From: Leptobrachium leishanense
Lineage: Eukaryota; Chordata; Amphibia; Anura; Megophryidae
Direction: 5' to 3'
Assembly (NCBI GenBank): GCA_009667805.1
Contig: CM019071.1
Coordinates: 46,759,593-46,823,592 of the forward strand
Length of the DNA stretch: 64,000 bases
Shown here: piece by piece, positions 57,659 to 64,000 of the stretch
Layout: each line of letters starts with the position of its first letter
Position numbering within the stretch: position 1 is the stretch's first letter
Made by a program: the position numbers and the translations under genes
Notes under the pieces: generated by a model
Seen by the model: the letters and a program-made list of their open reading frames with translations, nothing else
What the model was told of the DNA's origin: nothing
Databases searched by the model: none

Positions 57659-59647
57659 ATGTCTGCTGGACCAGAGATCGACGTGGAGAGGCTGATCAGC
57701 GCTGTGGGGGAGCATCCTGAGATATGGGACACGGCCTGCGACAGGTATAAAGACAAGGGGAAGAAGGCCAGCGCATGGGTCGTGGTGTCCCGTGTCGTGT
57801 ACCCTGATTATGATACGTGGTCCGAGAAAGAGCAGCATATCCAGAGTGAGTATTTGATTATTTTAATCATAATCCCATACATGTAAATCTCAATAATAAT
57901 AAAAACAAATATGTAATCATTGGGGTGAAATCTCAAATGCTCCCCAGCTGCCAGGGCACCTGACCTGCATCACTCGTAAAATAATTAGACAGAGCATCGC
58001 GAAACCTGTTGCTGTATCTATTCACAGCTATGATGTCATCGTTCACATCATCTTCAAGATTGACAACTGTGAGGGTATCATCAAAATTAAAACCATCCCT
58101 GGCACGCACATAATTATGTAGGATGCAACAGCATTTGACTATATCCACACAGAAATCAACCTGTACATCCAGCGGTCTATGTAAAATCCTCCACTTGTTG
58201 GTCAGTATGCCAAAGCTACACTCCACATACCGTCTCGCCCGCGACAGCCTATAATTAAACACCCGCTTCTTCACATTCAGGTGTGTCCCTGAGTAGGGCC
58301 TTAGGAGGTGTGTGGATAGGCCGAATGCTTCATCACCCACGAAGGCATAGGGGACGGCCACGTCACTGCCAGGCAATGGTGCGGCTCTGGGGATGTTCAG
58401 GGTCCCACTCTCAATTTCATTCCACAGTGTGGAGTTCCTGAACAGTGTGGAGTCAGAGTCCTTGCCGTATGAACCGACATCCACATACACAAAACTATAG
58501 TTGGCATCTGACACCGCCAGTAGGCCAATGGAAAAGTAATGTTTATAATTCTGATACAGTGAGCCACTGTGCGGTGGCTTCACTATGCGGACATGTTTGC
58601 CATCCACGGCTCCCAGGCAGTTTGGAAAGTTGGCTCTCTCCCAGAATCCTGCTGCAATTTCTAGACATGCCGTATGTGTCGGTCTTGGCAAACATTCGCC
58701 CTTCATGGTTTCCCATATGGTTTGGCACACCTTGCAGACGATCTCACCAGCTGTTGATCTGCCAACGCGGAAGTTATAATGCAGATCCTTCAAACTGCAT
58801 CCACTAGCGAGATACCTAGAAGACAAAACAAAACTGTTTGAATATGATCACATACCATGAACACAAGCTAATGTCACACTCATCATGTTTTGCAGCACAA
58901 GAGGCGATGAACAAATGGCGCACAGTACGCGACAACTACACGCGGGTGCAGAAGAAGCAAGCCATGGCTGCGCGCTCTGGAGCTGGTTCCAAAAAGGTCC
59001 GTGGATACATCTATACAGAGCAACTGTCGTTCCTCCGAAGGACCCAGGAGCCGCGCAGTAGCGTCAGCAGCATCGACCAGCCATCGACCTCCGGCTCACA
59101 GGTCCAACACACGGTGCCAGGAGGTTCTGCCAGCTGCCAGGAGGAGGTGAACCGGGGTGGTGCAGAGTCGCAACTGGAGGAGGATGTGGAGACAGGACAG
59201 GTGGCAGGTACCGCAACAACGGTCAGCACCAGACCTGCACAGAGGAGAAGGGCACCAGCTACAGACCTGGAGCAGGCCATGGTTACCTTCATGGAGGCTC
59301 AAACCAACCATCCACACCAACGCTGCATGCTTGCGGACTCCATGGATATGTCATTCTTCAATTCCTGTATGATCCTCCTCAACAAGATGAGCGAGGCTGA
59401 GAAGGTGGAGTACCGGCGCAGATCTCTGGCTATATTTGACGACATCCTTTCGCGTCCCCATCACGCAGCCGGTTACAATGCTGTGCCACAATCCACCAAT
59501 GCCAGTGGCTCATCCCTCCCCAGTGAGGTGCTGTCCACCCACCCAGCCATGCCCCCTGGAGCCAGGCCACACACACAGTCGGAGTACTGCTCTAGCCACA
59601 CCACCGGCCCTCATGACCCAGATGCTCGGCGGTATCATGATCTGTGA
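57659..59647 (+). CDS. Harbinger MADF-BESS protein, two exons, open frame
   Basis: Exon 1 is 57659-57845 and exon 2 is 58896-59647. Joined, they give 939 nt, an uninterrupted 312-residue frame. The MADF domain covers about residues 8-85: RLISAVGEHPEIWDTACDRY, SAWVVVSRVVYPDYDTWSEK, then across the splice EAMNKWRTVRDNYTR. A low-complexity acidic/Ser-Gln linker follows. A BESS-like helix is near 220-250 (DMSFFNSCMILLNKMSEAEK). The splice is phase 1 with donor A/GTGAGT and acceptor TTTTGCAG/CA. It is the accessory DNA-binding partner of the transposase. Its intron (57846-58895) contains transposase exon 2 on the minus strand. Unlike copy 1 it has no visible frameshift. Confidence 0.85.
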
Positions 59648-60240
59648 TACATGTCATGAATATGTTTAAGTTTTGTTTGTCATGTGTTATTTGGTTTCAT
59701 GTTTAATATATCATGACCTACAGTTAACAAGGTATAATATATGTCGAGAATATATTACTGTTATTTTATTTAATGTTTCATATTATATTAGTATTTTGGT
59801 CTACATTGTTGTCGGAGTCATTTATGATTATGTACGTGTGATGTGATGCCTGTGTGTGTGTATGCATGTGACTACAGACATGATGCACTCATGTCAGGTG
59901 ACTGGCAGCGATGTCATGTATGCAGGTGTTTGACAGTACGTACCGCAAAGTGATGACCAGCATCTCCTCCGGTGGTATTCTCGGCCCTCATGTTGCTGTC
60001 CCTCTTGGTCAGTGGCTCGCGTACCTGCGACAACAGTTCATCAAAGGAGGGGATGGACATCCGCATGTAGTTGAAAAACTTCACGGGGTCCCTCTCTAGC
60101 AGTGGCCTGTACAGCGTCACAAAGTGTCCATGCGTGGGTCTGGCAGCGTTAATTTGATGAACCCAGGTTCGCCGCTTTCTCTTCCTCTTAAGGTACAGGT
60201 ACCCCATTGCAGCAAACACAAAGACTCGTACTGGATCCAT
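57933..60240 (-). pseudogene. Harbinger DDE transposase, two exons, one likely insertion
   Basis: Exon 1 is 60240-59944 (MDPVRVFVFAAMGYLYLKRK; donor GTACGT) and exon 2 is 58815-57933 (acceptor CTTCTAG). Exon 2 is fully open: YLASGCSLKDLHYNFRVGRS (helix-turn-helix), GAVDGKHVRI (Asp 1), VDVGSYGKDSDSTLF (Asp 2), ARRYVECSFGIL (Glu). Near 59980 exon 1 has one extra base relative to copy 1 (GCCGAGAATACC against GCTGCCATACC), shifting the frame shortly before the splice. Corrected length would be about 392 residues. The intron (58816-59943) holds MADF exon 2 on the other strand. The indel position differs from copy 1. Confidence 0.87.
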
Positions 60241-60479
60241 CTTTGAAAAACGCCACCATACCCAAAATGGATTTTTATAACCCTACCCCTTATTTTTTTC
60301 ATTCATCAATTAATTGGATTCATCGGTTTTTTTCTCTTTTTTTACAGCTCCGTCATGAAATACGTCCAGAATTGCGCATTGTCTGACCGCTTTCGCGTAT
60401 TCCGTGAAAAAATGCGTTCGCACGCACCAACGTACGTTTTGACGCTGGACGTCAGAAATGCGTTCGTCTGACCCTGGCC

Positions 60480-63066
60480 TAATACTGCAGAGAGGCGCTT
60501 CCCAGCAGTGTGTGGATTCATATGCTGCATTAATTATACTGCAGAGAGGCGCTTCCCAGCAGTGTGTGGACTCATATGCTGCATTAATTATACCGCAGAG
60601 AGGTGCTTCCCAGCAGTGTATGGATTCATATGCTGCATTAATTATACCGCAGAGCGGCACTTCCCAACAGTGTGTGGATTCATATGCTGCATTAATTATA
60701 CTGCAGAGAGGCGCTTCCCAGCAGTGTGTGGATTCATATGCTGCATTAATTATACTGCAGAGAGGCGCTTCCCAGCAGTGTGTGGATTCATATGCTGCAT
60801 TAATTATACCGCAGAGAGGCGCTTCCCAGCAGTGTGTGGACTCATATGCTGCATTAATTATACCGCAGAGAGGCGCTTCCCAGCAGTGTGTAGATTCATA
60901 TGCTGCATTAATTATACCACAGAGAGGCGCTTCCCAGCAGTGTGTGGATTCATATGCTGCATTAATTATACTGCAGAGAGGCGCTTCCCAGCAGTGTGTG
61001 GATTCATATGCTGCATTAATTATACTGCAGAGAGGCGCTTCCCAGCAGTGTGTAGATTCATATGCTGCATTAATTATACCGCAGAGAGGCTCTTCCCAGC
61101 AGTGTGTGGATTCATATGCTGCATTAATTATACTGCAGAGAGGTGCTTCCCAGCAGTGTGTGGATTCATATGCTGCATTAATTATACCGCAGAGAGGTGC
61201 TTCCCAGCAGTGTGTGGATTCATATGCTGCATTAATTATACTGCAGAGAGGAGCTTCCCAGCAGTGTGTGGATTCATATGCTGCATTAATTATACGCAGA
61301 GAGGTGCTTCCCAGCAGTGTGTGGATTCATATGCTGCATTAATTATACGCAGAGAGGCGCTTCCCAGCAGTGTGTGGATTCATAATGCTGCATTAATTAT
61401 ACTGCAGAGAGGCGCTTCCCAGCAGTGTGTGGATTCATATGCTGCATTAATTATACCGCAGAGAGGTGCTTCCCAGCAGTGTGTGGATTCATATGCTGCA
61501 TTAATTATACTGCAGAGAGGTGCTTCCCAGCAGTGTGTGGATTCATATGCTGCATTAATTTACGCAGAGAGGTGCTTCCCAGCAGTGTGTGGATTCATAT
61601 GCTGCATTAATTATATACCGCAGAGAGGCGCTTCCCAGCAGTGTGTGGATTCATATGCTGCATTAATTATACTGCAGAGAGGCGCTTCCCAGCAGTGTGT
61701 GGATTCATATGCTGCATTAATTATTTGCAGAGAGGAGCTTCCCAGCAGTGTGTGGATTCATATGCTGCATTAATTATACTGCAGAGAGGTGCTTCCCCGC
61801 AGTGTGTGGATTCATATGCTGCATTAATTATAAACCGCAGAGAGGCGCTTCCAGCAGTGTGTAGATTCATATGCTGCATTAATTATACTGCAGAGAGGAG
61901 CTTCCCAGCAGTGTGTGGATTCATATGCTGCATTAATTATACTGCAGAGAGGCGCTTCCCAGCAGTGTGTGGATTCATATGCTGCATTAATTATAGCTGA
62001 GAGGTGCTTCCCAGCAGTGTGTGGATTCATATGCTGTATTAATTATACTGCAGAGAGGCGCTTCCCAGCAGTGTGTGGATTCATATGCTGCATTAATTAT
62101 ACCGCAGAGAGGCGCTTCCCAGCAGTGTGTGGGATTCATATGCTGTTAATTATACTGCAGAGAGGTGCTTCCCAGCAGTGTGTGGATTCATATGCTGCAT
62201 TAATTATACTGCAGAGAGGCGCTTCCCAGCAGTGTGTGGATTCATATGCTGCATTAATTATACTGCAGAGAGGCGCTTCCCAGCAGTGTGTGGATTCATA
62301 TGCTGCATTAATTATACTGCAGAGAGGTGCTTCCCAGCAGTGTGTGGATTCATATGCTGCATTAATTATACTGCAGAGAGGCGCTTCCCAGCAGTGTGTG
62401 GATTCATATGCTGCATTAATTATACCGCAGAGAGGCGCTTCCCAGCAGTGTGTGGATTCATATGCTGCATTAATTATACTGCAGAGAGGTGCTTCCCAGC
62501 AGTGTGTGGATTCATATGCTGCATTAATTATACTGCAGAGAGGCGCTTCCCAGCAGTGTGCGGATTCATATGCTGCATTAATTATACTGCAGAGAGGCGC
62601 TTCCCAGCAGTGTGTGGATTCATATGCTACATTAATTATACTGCAGAGAGGTGCTTCCCAGCAGTGTGTGGATTCATATGCTGCATTAATTATACTGCAG
62701 AGAGGCGCTTCCCAGCAGTGTGTGGATTCATATGCTGCATTAATTATACTGCAGAGAGGTGCTTCCCAGCAGTGTGTGGATTCATATGCTGCATTAATTA
62801 TACTGCAGAGAGGTGCTTCCCAGCAGTGTGTGGATTCATATGCTGCATTAATTATACTCGCAGAGAGGCGCTTCCCAGCAGTGTGCGGATTCATATGCTG
62901 CATTAATTATACTGCAGAGAGGCGCTTCCCAGCAGTGTGTGGATTCATATGCTACATTAATTATACTGCAGAGAGGTGCTTCCCAGCAGTGTGTGGATTC
63001 ATATGCTGCATTAATTATACTGCAGAGAGGGGGTTCCCAGCAGTGTGTGGATTCATATGCTACATT
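60480..63066 (-). repeat. 54-bp satellite, G2 right arm, main block (about 48 units)
   Basis: Reverse orientation; very regular over 62100-62900. It ends at 63066 with GCTACATTGAAACC, where the right arm of G2 begins. Confidence 0.95.
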
Positions 63067-63360
63067 GAAACCTATGGGTTAAAAAGCCTTGTTTCTTTAA
63101 AAAAAATGGTAGGAAACCTAAAATTTTACTCAGCAAATATCTAAAATAATCCTAAAAGAATAAATACGTAAAGAAACTTTCATTCTATTGGTAGTAATCT
63201 ACTTGCCATTTTTAAATAAGCAGTAAAAAAATGAAATAACTCATAAAAAAGCGAAACACCAACTGAACCGAATCACCCGAAATGATCCGAATAGCCAAAA
63301 TTTTCCGAAATTTCGGGTGGTCAATATTTCGCTTTCAGAAATACGAAATGCACATCTCTA
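63067..63360. mobile_element. Right outer arm of G2
   Basis: It is the inverse of the left arm (51246-52004 without the MITE). It contains AAACCTATGGGTTAAAAAGC, GGTAGTAATCTACTTGCC and a subterminal stretch with five CGAAA-type motifs, ending TGCACATCTCTA. Confidence 0.75.
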
Positions 63361-63390
63361 GTAATGTGGTGCTCCTAAAGAAAGCAGATA

Positions 63391-64000
63391 CAGTCAGGTC
63401 CAGAAATATTGGGACATGGACACAATTGTAACATCTTTGGCTCTATACACCACCACAATGGAGTTGGAATGAAACAAACACAATGTGCTTTAACTGCAGA
63501 CTGTCGGCTTTAATTTGAGGGTATGTACTTCCAACTCAGGTGAACGGTGTAGGACTTACAGCAGTTTGCAGATGTGCCCCCACTTGTTAAGGGACCAAAA
63601 GTAATGGGACAGAATAATAATCATAAATCAAACTTTCCCTTCTTAATACTTGGTTACAAATCCTTTACAGTCAATCACAGCCTGAAGTCTGGAACGCATA
63701 GACATCACCAGACGCTGGGTTTCATCCCTGGTGATGCTCTGCCAGGCCTCTACTGCAACTGTCTTCAGTTCCTGCTTGTTCTTGGGGCATTTTCCCTTCA
63801 GTTTTGTCTTCAGCAAGTGAAATGCATGCTCAATGGGATTCAGGTCAGGTGATTGACTTGGCCATTGAATAACATTCCACTTCTGTCCCTTCAAAAACTC
63901 TTTGGTTGCTTTTGCAGTAAGCTTTGGGTCATTGTCCATCTGCTCTGTGAAGCGCCGTCCAATGAGTTCTGCAGCATTTGGCTGAATGTGAGCAGATAAT
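63391..64000 (-). mobile_element. Tc1/mariner element of a second family, cut by the window end
   Basis: It starts CAGTCAGGTCCAGAAATATT after TA (63389-63390), an end typical of widespread Tc1-like families in fish and frogs. The right end is outside the window. It is unrelated at the ends to the Tc1 copies at 4918 and 11548. Confidence 0.9.
63643..64000 (-). CDS. Tc1-like transposase, C-terminal part (5' end outside window)
   Basis: The minus-strand frame is open from the window edge to a stop at 63643. It reads ELIGRRFTEQMDNDPKLTAK (second catalytic Asp), then [19 protein letters not shown] with the catalytic Glu 34 residues later (DD34E), and ends LQAVIDCKGFVTKY. It would cut and join the element's ends. 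No lesion is visible in the part present. The N-terminal DNA-binding half and first Asp lie outside. Confidence 0.85.
   Translation of the reverse strand, partial: LSAHIQPNAAELIGRRFTEQMDNDPKLTAKATKEFLKGQKWNVIQWPSQSPDLNPIEHAFHLLKTKLKGKCPKNKQELKTVAVEAWQSITRDETQRLVMSMRSRLQAVIDCKGFVTKY

Larger units (their letters stand above)
57330..60479 (-). mobile_element. PIF/Harbinger transposon, copy 2 (two-gene type)
   Basis: The ends are GGCTAGGGTCAGACTGG and the inverse of GGCCAGGGTCAGACGAACGC; flanks are TTA (57327-57329) and TAA (60480-60482). It is inserted in the satellite, which continues on both sides. At 3150 bp it lacks the hAT-like MITE found in copy 1. It encodes the same two proteins in the same interlocked arrangement. 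Confidence 0.92.
51246..63360. mobile_element. G2: 12.1-kb hAT-like foldback composite with inverted satellite arms
   Basis: The right end is the inverse of TAGAGATGTGCATTTCG; the left end TGGGGATGTAGC is a diverged form. The flanks gtaataaa and gtaatgtg match in 5 of 8 positions. The outer arms are inverted copies: AGTAGATTACTACCAATA (left, about 51410) against its inverse near 63190, and TTTCCTAACTTT / CCCATAGGTTTCAATG (left, about 51950-51995) against CATTGAAACCTATGGG (63063). The inner arms are the 54-bp satellite, forward at 52005-56338 and reversed at 56524-63066. Between them is a truncated piggyBac-like MITE. A Harbinger and two Harbinger MITEs are later insertions. Confidence 0.7.

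Noticed and set aside
52040..63144. Open frames of up to 547 codons in the 54-bp satellite, on both strands, with Cys-rich repeats
   Set aside because: The unit is 18 codons and stop-free in several frames. Indels between units switch frames freely, which a protein under selection would not tolerate.

Overview
The window looks like a piece of a large vertebrate genome, most likely an anuran amphibian. It carries split cytochrome P450 family 2 (CYP2) genes with very long introns, and a repeat mix (DIRS with a tyrosine recombinase, chromodomain Ty3/gypsy, Tc1/mariner, PIF/Harbinger, hAT-like and piggyBac-like elements) typical of frog genomes. The species cannot be named from sequence alone, and a fish is not formally excluded.

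Host genes: all host coding sequence found is on the + strand and belongs to two tandem CYP2 genes. The terminal exon of an upstream gene lies at 1003-1184. The next gene starts at 21826 and contributes exon 1 (21826-22002), exon 2 (29815-29977), exon 3 (45932-46081) and exon 4 (50711-50871). Exons 2-4 are 163, 150 and 161 nt, the lengths conserved across CYP2 genes, with compatible phases and GT/AG borders. Introns 1-3 are about 7.8, 16.0 and 4.6 kb, and intron 4 runs past the window end. No other host gene was recognised.

Intergenic region (1.2-21.8 kb): hAT-like short elements, a 1.6-kb Tc1 copy (4918-6531) and a 39-bp minisatellite (8345-10120, resuming at 20777-21072). The minisatellite is split by a stack of insertions: hAT-like E1 (10121-20776), Tc1 copy 2 (11548-20105), hAT-like E2 (12740-19482), a piggyBac-like TTAA element (14255-19066), an autonomous-type Harbinger (14473-18062) and a hAT-like MITE (17037-17462). 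Nearly every layer has matching target duplications. A LINE fragment lies before the P450 promoter.

Introns 1-3: a 4.76-kb Ty3/gypsy element in reverse orientation (23703-28459), many Harbinger-derived MITEs, often inserted into one another, and an 11.4-kb hAT-like composite G1 (34447-45824). G1 has an exact 8-bp duplication and holds a 54-bp satellite array broken by a 5.7-kb DIRS retrotransposon.

Intron 4: a second composite, G2 (51246-63360). Its inner arms are the same 54-bp satellite in opposite orientations around a truncated piggyBac-like core, and one arm carries a second Harbinger. The window closes in a third Tc1-like element. The most notable system is this family of non-autonomous hAT-like elements that appear to have given rise to, and spread, a satellite. 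The E1 element keeps two founder-like units, while G1 and G2 hold roughly 200 by estimate. Both Harbinger copies also show an unusual interlocked layout of their transposase and MADF-BESS genes.
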